Assembly: GCF_003432035.1 (NCBI RefSeq)
Contig: NZ_QOHO01000104.1
Span: 1 to 33,825, forward strand
Reading direction: 5' to 3'
Source: Lacrimispora amygdalina
Lineage (GTDB): Bacteria > Bacillota > Clostridia > Lachnospirales > Lachnospiraceae
DNA length: 33,825 bases
Both the position numbers and the translations under genes were made by a program. Below, piece after piece: positions 16,009 to 24,930 of the stretch; position 1 is the stretch's first letter; each line of letters begins with the position of its first letter. The notes beneath the pieces were generated by a model. It was not told the origin of the DNA. It was given only the letters and a program-made list of their open reading frames with translations, and ran no database searches.

Positions 16009-16901
16009 TTTTCCTCCTTTCTAAAGGTCCCGTTCAGAATGAGCTGGACCACATTTATAATCAGTGCCATCCCAAGGAGAGTCAGGCCCACAGCCGAGGC
16101 ATATCCCATCTGGTTCTTTTCAATTCCTCTTTTATATAAGTATCCGACAATGGTTAAACCAATATTTTTTGGTGAAGCATTTCCTGCCCAAAGCATAAAG
16201 CTTTCCAAAAACATGGACAGTCCTGCATAAACACTGATGGTCAGTACATAGATTGTGGTCGGTCTCAGCAAAGGAATGGTAATATAACGGAATTTATTCC
16301 ATGCAGATGCCCCGTCAATAGCGGCGGATTCATACAGGGTGGTATCGATGCTTTTGAGACCGGACAGAAAATACAGCATATTCACGCCGGTCCACCTCCA
16401 GCAGCAAAGGGTTAAGAGGGCGCACATGGCAAAACTTCTTTCTTTCAGCCACGGAATGGGTGCCTTTCCCAGAAAGTTTAAAAAGACATTCATCTGACCC
16501 GTTGGCAGTTCGGAAAACATCAGCCGGAATAAAGTACCGGAAATCACAACTGATGTAAGAGCAGGTAAATACAAAGCCCCTTTCCAGAATCCTTTCGCCT
16601 TCACCAGACTGCTGTCCATCAAAACAGCAAACAGCATGGGAAATGGAATCAGCAATGCAATGGAAAAAAACATATAGGTAAGACTGTTCCTAATCGCTGT
16701 ATGAAACGTGGTATCTTTCAGCAGTTTTTCATAATTTGCAAGACCGACCCATTCAATCTGTCCCGGAAGAATACTCTGAAAACTCATTTTAACCGTACTG
16801 AACAGAGGATAAATCCAGAATACCGTAAAACTCAGTATAAATGGCAGCACAAAAATAAATGGAGCCGCTTTTTGTGAATAGAAAATCCGTTTTATTTTCA
16901 T
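16005..16901 (-). CDS. Sugar ABC transporter permease (MalF type)
   Basis: A 298-residue permease with six membrane helices and the EAA loop ESAAIDGASAWNKFRYITIP, near residues 190-209. The short N-terminus and FVLPFILSFTVFWIYPL segment are typical of UgpA/AraP-like proteins. It lies between the binding-protein gene (32-base gap) and the second permease gene (4-base overlap). Confidence 0.92.
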   Translation of the reverse strand: MKIKRIFYSQKAAPFIFVLPFILSFTVFWIYPLFSTVKMSFQSILPGQIEWVGLANYEKLLKDTTFHTAIRNSLTYMFFSIALLIPFPMLFAVLMDSSLVKAKGFWKGALYLPALTSVVISGTLFRLMFSELPTGQMNVFLNFLGKAPIPWLKERSFAMCALLTLCCWRWTGVNMLYFLSGLKSIDTTLYESAAIDGASAWNKFRYITIPLLRPTTIYVLTISVYAGLSMFLESFMLWAGNASPKNIGLTIVGYLYKRGIEKNQMGYASAVGLTLLGMALIINVVQLILNGTFRKEEK

Positions 16902-16933
16902 TCAATCCCCTCCGATGGTGAAACATATCACAA

Positions 16934-18316
16934 TTACTGTTCCAATTCCAGATATTCCTGTGCTTCCTGTAAAGCCTCATCCACGTCCTTCCCGTCTTCT
17001 AAAACCTCGTTAAGGGTCGTTGTACAGAAATAATCATTGATTGCAGGAGTCATTTTCGTTATGCTTAAGGTATTGATTTCTGATTTCACTTCATTTAAAA
17101 CATCAAACGGATTTGTCTTAAAAAAGCTGATATATTGATTGGAAGAATCTTTCGTTACCGTGTCATCCGTCCATAAGTCGGTATTACATACATCAAATCC
17201 AAGCTGTTCCCAAATCTGCCGGCTTCCTTCTGGAGAGCACTTCGCATATGTAATAAAATCTGCTGCCAGTTCCGGATTCGCAGACTGTTTTGTCACTACG
17301 GTTCCTGTCCCTCCGATACCTACAGAGCGGTTCTGCCCCTCTTTAAATACCGGCAATGGTGCCAAAGCGATCTTCCCTTTCATTTCGGGCATATAGTTAA
17401 CAAAGCGGCTCATATACCATAATGCTTTGGGAAAGGAAGCGATATTCCCATCCAGAATATTCTGGAACCCCTCTTCCACATCCACAATTCCGGCCGGTGA
17501 GATCATGGCAGTCCCGTCTGTCAGCCAGGCCTGCTGCATGGCAAGCATATTTTTCACGGATTCCAGCTGTACATTCACGGAACCGTCCTTGCCCGCTGCC
17601 CAGTCTTCTCCATATTCGGACATTGCTACGGTCAGCCAGTCAACGCCTCCGGTATCCACACTGGTCATCTTCACCTTTCCGTCTGATGCCTCTTTTAATT
17701 TCTTTCCGGCTTCCGTGTAATCACCCCATGTCTTGATTTTCGTATAATCAATTCCATACTGATCCAGTATTTCCATATTGTAGTACATGACCGTAGCTCC
17801 TACATGGGTGGGCGCGCCATAATAATTGCCATCTTTGGAATAAACATCTAATCTGGAAGGTACCAGATCTTTCTGATATGGTTTAAGCGCATCGTTCAGC
17901 GGATAAAGCTGTACATCCCCCTGAAGAAAGTTGGGAAACTGACCGATCTCCACATCACAAAGATCCGGGGCTCCCTGTCCGGTCTGTAATGCCATAATCA
18001 GTTTATTATGCATATCGGAAAACGGATAAGTCGTAAAGGTAACCTGTATCTGGCGGTCTGGGTTCTCTTTATTCCATCGTCCCACCATATCCGCATAAAA
18101 TGTGTTATGCAGCTCAGCAAATGACCACATATTCAAGTGAGTACCGGAATCCGGCCCCACCGTATTCACCACTTCTTTGTTATCTTCCGCAGCAGACTCC
18201 TGTGCTTCGGTATCCGCTTTTGCTTTTGGATCTGTTCCTGCTGCAGAACTGCAGCCGGATAACATCATAGCCGCCGTTACGGCACCAGCCAGGAAAACAG
18301 TTAATTTACGTTTCAT
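16934..18316 (-). CDS. Extracellular sugar-binding lipoprotein
   Basis: A 460-residue solute-binding protein (SBP family 1, UgpB/AraN type). The N-terminus is a lipoprotein signal with lipobox LSGC, cysteine C22, followed by an acidic linker. The body shows family blocks such as MWSFAELHNTFYADMVGRWN, ALQTGQGAPDLCDVEIGQF and SFPKALWYMSRFVNYMPEM. It is tethered outside the membrane and should capture arabino-oligosaccharides for the two permeases. AAAGGAG precedes the ATG, and a TATAAT lies in the 62-base gap upstream, so it may also have its own transcript. Confidence 0.92.
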   Translation of the reverse strand: MKRKLTVFLAGAVTAAMMLSGCSSAAGTDPKAKADTEAQESAAEDNKEVVNTVGPDSGTHLNMWSFAELHNTFYADMVGRWNKENPDRQIQVTFTTYPFSDMHNKLIMALQTGQGAPDLCDVEIGQFPNFLQGDVQLYPLNDALKPYQKDLVPSRLDVYSKDGNYYGAPTHVGATVMYYNMEILDQYGIDYTKIKTWGDYTEAGKKLKEASDGKVKMTSVDTGGVDWLTVAMSEYGEDWAAGKDGSVNVQLESVKNMLAMQQAWLTDGTAMISPAGIVDVEEGFQNILDGNIASFPKALWYMSRFVNYMPEMKGKIALAPLPVFKEGQNRSVGIGGTGTVVTKQSANPELAADFITYAKCSPEGSRQIWEQLGFDVCNTDLWTDDTVTKDSSNQYISFFKTNPFDVLNEVKSEINTLSITKMTPAINDYFCTTTLNEVLEDGKDVDEALQEAQEYLELEQ

Positions 18317-18332
18317 ATTGTTTCTCCTTTAC

Positions 18333-18363
18333 ATTATATTGAATTAATTTAGTTTTTTCTAAA
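18333..18363 (-). promoter_or_regulatory. Possible internal promoter and small inverted repeat
   Basis: A minus-strand TATAAT (18333-18338) stands close to the binding-protein ribosome site, and TTTAG-N6-CTAAA (18348-18363) lies where a -35 would be. There is no good -35, so this would need an activator or be an operator for the operon regulator. Confidence 0.35.
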
Positions 18364-18378
18364 CATTTGGGCAAAAAA

Positions 18379-19347
18379 TTACATACCAAAAGAAAACACC
18401 GGATCTCCTTCTTCACTCCACTTCACTTTCAGGATCATGGTGTGCCGGTTTGGATCATACAGAGGGTTTCCATCTATTACGCCATACTCTCTTCCATGAT
18501 AAATGCAATAATCAGTGACATGATCTTCTGCTTTTACAAAAGAATTATGGCCAGGTCCATAGATGTGCTTCGTTTCATCCGTTACTAAAACAGGCTTCCT
18601 GCATTTTTTCCATGCGTGCGGGTCCATTACGTCCCCAGTCTCATCAATGGTTAACATGCCCATGCAGTAATTGCTTCCCGTATCACTGGCAGAGTAGGTC
18701 AGGCAGATTCTCCCGCCGTGCTTTAAAACCGCCGGTCCCTCATTCACCCAGAAACCTCTCCGCTCCCAGTCATAATCCGGAGTGGACAAAAGGATATGTT
18801 CTCCTGACAACTTCCAGGGCGTCTCCATCTTAGACAGATACAGCTGGGATATCTTTTTTCCAGTGCCCGTTTTCTCTGCCCAGACCATGTAGTATTCCTT
18901 TTTATGCTGGAAAACCGTTGCGTCCAGTGAAAAATCCTGAAATGTGAAGAGATCCTCGTCTGATCCCTTCATTCTGCCCAGCTCTCTCCACTGATCCGTG
19001 ATGGGATCCGGACCTGTACACTGCAGCACATAAGGTCTGATCTTCCACTTATTCTCTGTTTCTCCGGCTGCATAATAGATGTACCAGCAGTCATTTAAGT
19101 AATGAATCTCCGGCGCCCATATGTGGCTGCCCTGCTCCCCGTATTCATGTTTGTGCCATATCACATGCTCTGCTGCAGTCTGTAAGCCCTTAACTGTATC
19201 TGCGCTGCGCAATATAATTCTGTCATACTCCGGTACTGAGGCTGTAAAATAATAAGTTCCGTCTTCATGCCGGCATATAAATGGATCGGCACGCTGACGT
19301 ATAAACGGAGTGTTAAACTCGACAACTGATGCATTTGGTCTTTTCAT
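18379..19347 (-). CDS. Intracellular GH43 alpha-L-arabinofuranosidase
   Basis: A 322-residue glycoside hydrolase family 43 enzyme without a signal peptide, so cytoplasmic. Catalytic residues are D21 (RADPFI), D142 (SLDATVF) and E203 (WVNEGPAV); H267 (GPGHNSF) is the central propeller histidine. Length and motifs fit exo-acting alpha-L-arabinofuranosidases that release arabinose from short arabino-oligosaccharides. The ATG at 19347 is chosen because a consensus promoter (19385-19413) lies directly upstream and would be inside the longer frame from 19413; its ribosome site is weak. It is the first gene of the arabinan operon. Confidence 0.87.
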   Translation of the reverse strand: MKRPNASVVEFNTPFIRQRADPFICRHEDGTYYFTASVPEYDRIILRSADTVKGLQTAAEHVIWHKHEYGEQGSHIWAPEIHYLNDCWYIYYAAGETENKWKIRPYVLQCTGPDPITDQWRELGRMKGSDEDLFTFQDFSLDATVFQHKKEYYMVWAEKTGTGKKISQLYLSKMETPWKLSGEHILLSTPDYDWERRGFWVNEGPAVLKHGGRICLTYSASDTGSNYCMGMLTIDETGDVMDPHAWKKCRKPVLVTDETKHIYGPGHNSFVKAEDHVTDYCIYHGREYGVIDGNPLYDPNRHTMILKVKWSEEGDPVFSFGM

Positions 19348-19384
19348 ACACTTATTTTTGCTCTCACTTTCTATTTTTGTGTAT

Positions 19385-19413
19385 ATTATACAATATAATT
19401 CGCCTGAGCTCAA
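19385..19413 (-). promoter_or_regulatory. Sigma-A promoter of the arabinan operon
   Basis: Minus-strand TTGAGC (19408-19413), 17 bases, perfect TATAAT (19385-19390), 38 bases before the arabinofuranosidase ATG. It should drive the six-gene cluster. No convincing catabolite-control (cre) site was found around it. Confidence 0.75.
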
Positions 19414-19460
19414 GTATCATTTTAGAAACATATTGATTATTTTTATTAAACCTAAACAAG

Positions 19461-21821
19461 CTATTGTACACTGATGGTATCTACAATAGACATATTGGAA
19501 ATACGCTTTGCCGGGCCATGTACGGCTAAAATAACAGACAGGATAACAACAGCAATTATGATGGTTATTTCTGCAAATGGAATATTCCATTGTTCGCCCC
19601 AATGAAAAGTCACCAGCTTTGCATATAAAAACTTATTCAGTAATAAACCAACAATAACTCCGCAAAAGCTTCCAGTGACTGCATAGGTTAAAGCCTCCGC
19701 AATTATCATTTTTATTAACTGCCGGTTACTCAGGCCAATAGCCCGAAATGCACCGTATTGTTTCATGCGGGCCAAAACGCTCATTGCTATGCTGTTTACT
19801 ATGTTGAAAATGGTAATTAATGCAATCAGGATCATAAAACCATAGATAAATAATCCAAACGAGTAATAAGAGCCTGTTACACTTCGGTTGCCGGAGCGTT
19901 TATCGGAGAAAATGACTTCTGATCCGGCTATTCTATGAATTTCATCTACATCGGACTCTGCTGCATTCTTAGATAACTGCAGATCAATTATCGTATAATC
20001 CGTTTGACCGGTCAGTTTACGGAATGTATTCTCAGAACAGATAATGGTTCCGACACCAGGCGCGCTGTTAAAAGGACTTGAAGAAAGTAAACCAGTAATG
20101 ATAATATCTTGGGAATTATTTCCTATGTGCAGTGTAACTGTATCTCCAGCCTGCGTTGGATTCTGCCGGTCAAAAACAACCAGCCCGGTATTGCCCCCGC
20201 GTTCTCCCTCATCTATAAAACCCGCCAATAAATAATTCTTAGCCCACTGAAATTGGTTCTCCTCATAAGAGATCAGATCAACCATTTTCTCTTTCCCATT
20301 TACTGAAACAGGCACGTTGTATGCAAACATACGTCCATATGCCCGCTTAACCACTGGATTTTTCCGGACTTTTTCTAATAAGGTGCTGCTGATGGAACAG
20401 CTGTTGTCAGGGCTTATAATGGATAAGTCCGGTGTCCACGGTTTTAAGGGAGTGAGCGTATGGTGCATAAAATCAATCGTAACCGAAAACGCAAGAAACA
20501 GAATGATGCTGAGAGAAAAAGACGCTGCCATCAAAACAAAATTCTTTTTACTTGATTTTGCGTGATGGATACCAAGTGACGTTTCTATTTTAATAAACGG
20601 GATTCGGATGGCACTGTGCACAGGGCATAAATCATTTGCATTTCCCGATACGGCAGCTAACGGAGAAACTCCCGCTGCTCTTTTTGCAGGGGAACGGGCA
20701 GCCAGAAGAACTGTCAGGACACCCACACAGATGCCGGCAAAGATGCCTGGCAGGCTTATTCCAAAAACAGGCATTCCTGCAAAATACTCCGGACTGAGAT
20801 AACGCAACATCGCACATAAAAACCAGATTACAACCATCCCCATTGAAATGCCCAGCAAAATACCAGGCTTACACCAGCCAAGAGCTTCCTTTATAACTAA
20901 TCGCATAACCTGCTTTGGAGTCGCTCCGATACAACGCAACATGCCAAAAAATTCCGTACGCTGGGCAACATCACTGTTTAAGCTGCTTGCAATCATCATG
21001 ATACCAGCAAGTAATACCAGTAAAAACAAAACAGCAGCTGAACCATATATCTGCAGCATGAAGGAATTACCGCTTTGACCAAGTAAGCCCAGTAGTTTTG
21101 TATTTTCAGAGATCTGCTTATCCGATAATCCAAACTGAGATTTTATATCATTGATCGTTTTTTTTATATTGCAATGTGTGGAGAACTGTACGTAATAGAT
21201 ACTATTGTAATCGGCAGGCTCCCCATCTGTAACTCCAGGATATATGGAACGGAATTCATTGGTTGTCAAAAAAATTCCGTAGGAATCTTCTTCCATTGTT
21301 TTGGCTGCATTTTTTAAAAATCCGGAAACAGTAAATTGCAGACTTGTTCCAGCAGGTGTATCTACTGTAATCTGATCCCCAATCTGCAGCCCCAGCATAG
21401 TCTTTGCACTTTTCGTTATCATGGCCTCATTGTCCTTTTGAGGAAACACGCCTTCCTCAATGAAACCGGACTGCATTTGCGTAGTCCAGCTTTCTTCACT
21501 TCCGCAAATGATGGCATTCTTGCCCGATAACGTATAACCCTGATCACCGCCATAATTGAGAACACCATACCAGGAAGAAGCGATTACCTCCGGACGCGCA
21601 GAAATCAGCTTTGCCTCATCTTCACTTATACTCTTGAAAGCTGCATGCCAATTACCATCCTCTTTATGTGCCTGCATGATTTGACTGCGTATAAACATAT
21701 CTGCCATACCAAAAATAACCGCAACTAAAAAGACAGACAACACAATACAAAATACAGACATTCTCTTTTGCCTTTTATGGACCCTGGACGAAATAGTGAC
21801 AAGGTCAAGATAACTTTTCAT
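19461..21821 (-). CDS. FtsX-like ABC transporter permease
   Basis: A 786-residue membrane protein with two FtsX modules: one helix near 22-42, an extracellular domain, three helices (about 255-385), then a repeat of that plan with helices near 430, 660, 710 and 745. The duplicated cores LRCIGATPKQVMRLVIKEAL and FRAIGLSNRQLIKMIIAEAL are clear. This is the layout of permeases that export or sense antimicrobial peptides or lipoproteins. The ATG at 21821 follows GGGGAGGAAG and overlaps the ATPase gene by 17 bases, so an upstream frame to 21872 is not needed. It works with the ATPase and probably answers to the adjacent two-component system. Confidence 0.9.
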   Translation of the reverse strand: MKSYLDLVTISSRVHKRQKRMSVFCIVLSVFLVAVIFGMADMFIRSQIMQAHKEDGNWHAAFKSISEDEAKLISARPEVIASSWYGVLNYGGDQGYTLSGKNAIICGSEESWTTQMQSGFIEEGVFPQKDNEAMITKSAKTMLGLQIGDQITVDTPAGTSLQFTVSGFLKNAAKTMEEDSYGIFLTTNEFRSIYPGVTDGEPADYNSIYYVQFSTHCNIKKTINDIKSQFGLSDKQISENTKLLGLLGQSGNSFMLQIYGSAAVLFLLVLLAGIMMIASSLNSDVAQRTEFFGMLRCIGATPKQVMRLVIKEALGWCKPGILLGISMGMVVIWFLCAMLRYLSPEYFAGMPVFGISLPGIFAGICVGVLTVLLAARSPAKRAAGVSPLAAVSGNANDLCPVHSAIRIPFIKIETSLGIHHAKSSKKNFVLMAASFSLSIILFLAFSVTIDFMHHTLTPLKPWTPDLSIISPDNSCSISSTLLEKVRKNPVVKRAYGRMFAYNVPVSVNGKEKMVDLISYEENQFQWAKNYLLAGFIDEGERGGNTGLVVFDRQNPTQAGDTVTLHIGNNSQDIIITGLLSSSPFNSAPGVGTIICSENTFRKLTGQTDYTIIDLQLSKNAAESDVDEIHRIAGSEVIFSDKRSGNRSVTGSYYSFGLFIYGFMILIALITIFNIVNSIAMSVLARMKQYGAFRAIGLSNRQLIKMIIAEALTYAVTGSFCGVIVGLLLNKFLYAKLVTFHWGEQWNIPFAEITIIIAVVILSVILAVHGPAKRISNMSIVDTISVQ

Positions 21822-22500
21822 TTTTTCTTCCTCCCCAGTCCGTAAGTACACCATCCGACACACGCAGCACACGGTCGGCAGAGACAGTCAGATTATTATT
21901 ATGAGTAATCATTAAAATAGTCTGTTGATAAAGACGTGATGCCTTTACCAGCAAATCTACCACATCCTGGCTGTTTTTACTGTCTAAATTTCCAGTCGGC
22001 TCATCAGCAAGTATTAATTTCGGTCTTGTGATAAGCGCCCGTCCAATGGCTACCCTCTGCTGCTGCCCGCCGGATAACTGATTTGGCAGGTGATGACGGC
22101 GTTCTTTTAGTCCTAAGACCTCCAGAATTTCATTCACTGCCGATAGTTCCGGTTTCCGGTAATCCAGCAGAATTGGAAACATGATATTTTCCTCTACATT
22201 CAATTCCGCAATCAGCTGAAACGATTGAAATACAAAGCCAATATTACGCCTCCTGAAAATAGTACGCTGTTCTTCCTTCATGGAAAACAGATCTTTTCCT
22301 GCTATGCAGATGTGCCCGGAGGTAGGGGTATCCAAGGCTCCAAGGCAATTTAGCAACGTACTTTTACCTGAACCGGATTCTCCGACCACCGCTGCAAATT
22401 CTCCCTGTTCTAATGTAAAAGAAACATCTTTTAAGGCATTTACCTGATTTTCACCTTTCCCGTAAACTTTTGTTAAATGCTGTACGTTTAATATTTCCAT
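21805..22500 (-). CDS. ABC transporter ATPase (MacB/LolD type)
   Basis: A 231-residue ATPase. Walker A is GESGSGKST (40-48), Q-loop Q92, signature LSGGQQQR (142-149), Walker B LILADEP and the extended TGNLDS, and the H-loop in MITHNN. All catalytic residues are present. It belongs to the family that pairs with FtsX-like permeases. It lies 67 bases after the kinase gene, a gap that includes its ribosome site and a small palindrome, so it may have a regulated promoter of its own. Confidence 0.92.
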   Translation of the reverse strand: MEILNVQHLTKVYGKGENQVNALKDVSFTLEQGEFAAVVGESGSGKSTLLNCLGALDTPTSGHICIAGKDLFSMKEEQRTIFRRRNIGFVFQSFQLIAELNVEENIMFPILLDYRKPELSAVNEILEVLGLKERRHHLPNQLSGGQQQRVAIGRALITRPKLILADEPTGNLDSKNSQDVVDLLVKASRLYQQTILMITHNNNLTVSADRVLRVSDGVLTDWGGRKNEKLS

Positions 22501-22560
22501 TTAAATACCACCTTTCCCGTAAAGGATAACAGGCACGCCTTACAATCCAGTGAATAACAG

Positions 22561-22576
22561 CTTACATTTACGTAAG
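22561..22576. promoter_or_regulatory. Palindrome CTTAC-N6-GTAAG before the ABC genes
   Basis: CTTAC (22561-22565) and GTAAG (22572-22576) flank a 6-base centre and overlap the kinase stop codon, 60 bases before the ATPase start. The pattern is like TTAC/GTAA sites bound by BceR-type regulators, so it is a candidate binding site of the local response regulator. Confidence 0.4.
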
Positions 22577-23791
22577 GAATGAAAGGGTAAATACCGTTCC
22601 TTCCTGCAAAGAACTTTGAACAGAGATCATACCGCCCTGCCCCTCAACAATGGATTTCGTCAGTGACAGACCAAGGCCCGCGCCCTGTGTATCCAAAGAT
22701 TTTTTACTGCGGTAAAAGCGTTTGAAAATATGATGTAAATCCTCTGCGGGAATTCCTGTGCCATTATCGGATATAGAAATACGGATCATTACAGGAGTCT
22801 TCTTCCACGAAATATGTATCTCACCTCCAAAATGAGTATGATCCAAAGCATTTTTAACGATATTACCAATTGCTTCGCTGGTCCACTGCTTATCACAAAC
22901 GAAAGCCGTTTCTGATGATTTGTCTATCATAATTTCTTTTCCCTCAAGCGCAGCCCGTGTAGTCAATTCACCAATGGCGCGGGAAACTAAATCTGATACA
23001 CTGCAGCTTTCCTTTTCAAAGACAATACTGCCGGCATCCAGACGAGTGATTTTTAGCATGGATAGAATCAGCTGTTCCATACGTTTCAGCGCCAACCCTG
23101 TCTTTTCGGAATATTCTTTTACTGTTTCAATATTGTCCGGTTCATCGGAAATGATTTCGTAATACATGGTGAGAGCAGCGAGCGGAGTTTTAAGCTGATG
23201 TGATATATCTGAGATTGTATTCTTTAAAAACTCTTTTGTTTTATTCCCTGTTTCATTTTTAGATTGTAATATCATGGAAAGCTGCTCTACAGAAGCGAAA
23301 AGATGATAGATCGTCCCCTCATTCATTTGCGGCATATGGCAGGAAAAATTCCCCTCAGTAAAGCAGTTAATCACCTCAATCGCCTGCAGATAGAGGTGTT
23401 CCCTTATCCATAGGAATTTATATATACCACTTAAAAGCAATATAGACAGAAGTCCTCCTATTATGAGCATAGAATACCCTGATACATGTTGAAATTCAGC
23501 AATAAAAGGAAGAAACCTTATAGCGGTATGTTTTGTTACACCAATTTTATAAAGAAAATCCATTCCATCCCGGCTGGCTGCCGAACTGGTGATGGCTTTC
23601 GCAATCACATCTTTTGAAACCCCCTGCTCCAGAAGAGAAGTAACAACCGCATTATCATGAGATAAAAATAAGTTCTGTACGATTTTTCCCTGTGCTTCAT
23701 GCAATCCCACACTGCACGCAATAACCAGAAAGAGGAAAAAAAGAAGAAATATGCCGAAATCTCTGACCTGTTTATCACGAAAGATATTCAT
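22568..23791 (-). CDS. Sensor histidine kinase
   Basis: A 407-residue membrane kinase. Helices at about 13-31 and 105-128 enclose a short extracellular region of some 70 residues. A HAMP-like linker follows, then the phosphoacceptor H198 in ISHQLKTPLAAL, N-box NALDHT, G1 box DNGTGIPAEDL and G2 box GAGLGLSLTKSIVEGQGG. All catalytic boxes are intact. The ATG overlaps the stop of the response-regulator gene by 4 bases. The small sensor suggests signal input through the adjacent FtsX permease or direct peptide binding, as in VncS/BceS systems (inference). Confidence 0.92.
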   Translation of the reverse strand: MNIFRDKQVRDFGIFLLFFLFLVIACSVGLHEAQGKIVQNLFLSHDNAVVTSLLEQGVSKDVIAKAITSSAASRDGMDFLYKIGVTKHTAIRFLPFIAEFQHVSGYSMLIIGGLLSILLLSGIYKFLWIREHLYLQAIEVINCFTEGNFSCHMPQMNEGTIYHLFASVEQLSMILQSKNETGNKTKEFLKNTISDISHQLKTPLAALTMYYEIISDEPDNIETVKEYSEKTGLALKRMEQLILSMLKITRLDAGSIVFEKESCSVSDLVSRAIGELTTRAALEGKEIMIDKSSETAFVCDKQWTSEAIGNIVKNALDHTHFGGEIHISWKKTPVMIRISISDNGTGIPAEDLHHIFKRFYRSKKSLDTQGAGLGLSLTKSIVEGQGGMISVQSSLQEGTVFTLSFLT

Positions 23792-24489
23792 ACAGATACC
23801 TCATTCCATTGATAACCGAATCCCCGAACCGTTATCAAATGATCGGGTTTGGATGGGTCAGCTTCAATTTTCTCACGAAGCCGCCTTACATAAACAGATA
23901 AAGTATTATCGTCTACAAAATCACCTGTACTGTCCCATAATTCATCTAAAATACTGCTGCGTGTTGTTACCCGGCCGGCATTTCTCACAAGCAGGCAAAG
24001 AAGACGGTATTCTGCACTTGTTAAATCCAGCGTTCTACCTCTCAATTGTACACGGCTTCCCAACAGATCTATCCATATATCACCACGTTCAATTACGGTA
24101 TGATTGTTATTATTGGTATTTCCGGTCCGACGAAGCAGTGCACGAATTCTGGAACACAATTCTCCTAACTTAAACGGCTTTGTCACATAATCATCACCGC
24201 CGCTGTCCAGCCCTCTGATGATATTAACTTCTTCATCAGATGCAGTTAAAAATATAATCGGTATCTGATTCCCCTGTTTCCTTACTTTTTCACAGACTTC
24301 AAAGCCTGTTCCATCGGGTAAAGTCACATCAAGAATTAATAAATCATATGTGTTAATTTGAGGAAGATGGCTCAGTGCTTCTTTCATCGTACGTACAAGG
24401 TCGACTTCAAATCCATTACGTTTTAATGTGTATTTCAAGCCGTCCACTAAACTGATATCATCTTCTAAGAGTAAAATTCTGTTGCTCAT
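23788..24489 (-). CDS. OmpR-family response regulator
   Basis: A 233-residue regulator. The receiver has acidic residues D11/D12, phosphoacceptor D54 (LILDVTLPDG), T82 and K104 (VTKPF). Residues 130-230 are the winged-helix DNA-binding domain ending in ITVRGFGYQW. It is the first gene of the RR-kinase-ATPase-permease unit. GGAGG lies upstream of the ATG. A promoter and a perfect 7-bp palindrome at its start point suggest self-regulation. Confidence 0.93.
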   Translation of the reverse strand: MSNRILLLEDDISLVDGLKYTLKRNGFEVDLVRTMKEALSHLPQINTYDLLILDVTLPDGTGFEVCEKVRKQGNQIPIIFLTASDEEVNIIRGLDSGGDDYVTKPFKLGELCSRIRALLRRTGNTNNNNHTVIERGDIWIDLLGSRVQLRGRTLDLTSAEYRLLCLLVRNAGRVTTRSSILDELWDSTGDFVDDNTLSVYVRRLREKIEADPSKPDHLITVRGFGYQWNEVSV

Positions 24490-24522
24490 TCTCTAACCTC
24501 CAAGTACCACAACGGTTTTTTC

Positions 24523-24569
24523 ATACTGGTTCCAGTATTAGTTATACCTTATGTTACCTGATGTTTCAA
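24523..24569 (-). promoter_or_regulatory. Promoter and palindrome of the two-component/ABC unit
   Basis: Minus-strand TTGAAA (24564-24569), 17 bases, TATAAC (24541-24546). The palindrome ATACTGGTTCCAGTAT (24523-24538, 7-bp arms, 2-base centre) lies on the expected start point, the position for a repressor or autoregulator. Confidence 0.7.
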
Positions 24570-24766
24570 CATGGAATGGGTATTATGCAAGATTATGAAT
24601 AAACGGGGATACGTATTTTAAGTAGAAAATACTGTTTTCATAGGAATAAATCAATTTCGGATCAAATGTGATTGACACATACTCGCAATCCATATTTTCA
24701 TACATGCGACTTCAATCTCGTGATGCCAGTACCAGAGAAATGAATTTGTGTTATGTTTTGATATCC

Positions 24767-24790
24767 TTTCATTACTAATCAGTAATGAAA
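24767..24790. repeat. Perfect 10-bp inverted repeat
   Basis: TTTCATTACT (24767-24776) and AGTAATGAAA (24781-24790) with a 4-base loop. No T-run follows on either strand, so it is not a typical terminator; it could be an operator or a structured 3' end of the lysin operon. Confidence 0.55.
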
Positions 24791-24791
24791 A

Positions 24792-24923
24792 CTAAAAATC
24801 CCCATGTACCTTTACTTCCTTCTGATATTCATTGGTTAAAATCTGCATATGCGTACCCCCTGGAAAGGTAAAACGTATTATTATAGATTCATTATCTCCC
24901 AGGGAACTGGTGATAACAACTTG
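24792..24923 (-). pseudogene. Possible coding remnant, 43 codons without a start
   Basis: The minus-strand frame from 24923 to a TAG at 24792-24794 is open for 43 codons and its composition looks protein-like (it ends in EYQKEVKVHGDF), but it begins after an in-frame TAG and has no start codon except an internal ATG after 25 codons, without a ribosome site. It is not in frame with the lysin gene just upstream. I do not recognise the family. It may be the 3' end of a gene lost by deletion, or chance. Confidence 0.25.
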
Positions 24924-24930
24924 CTAATTA

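Larger units (their letters stand above)
24570..24930. other. Gene-poor gap between the two-component unit and the lysin operon
   Basis: From the start of the response-regulator gene to the lysin stop lie about 440 bases (24490-24930) without an intact gene. The left part holds the promoter and palindrome of the response regulator, the centre a perfect 10-bp inverted repeat (24767-24790), and the right part a possible coding remnant (24792-24923). No clear terminator for the lysin operon is visible. Confidence 0.6.

Noticed and set aside
19348-19460. Catabolite-control (cre) site for the arabinan operon
   Set aside because: No sequence close to TGAAAGCGTTTTCA was found near the promoter.
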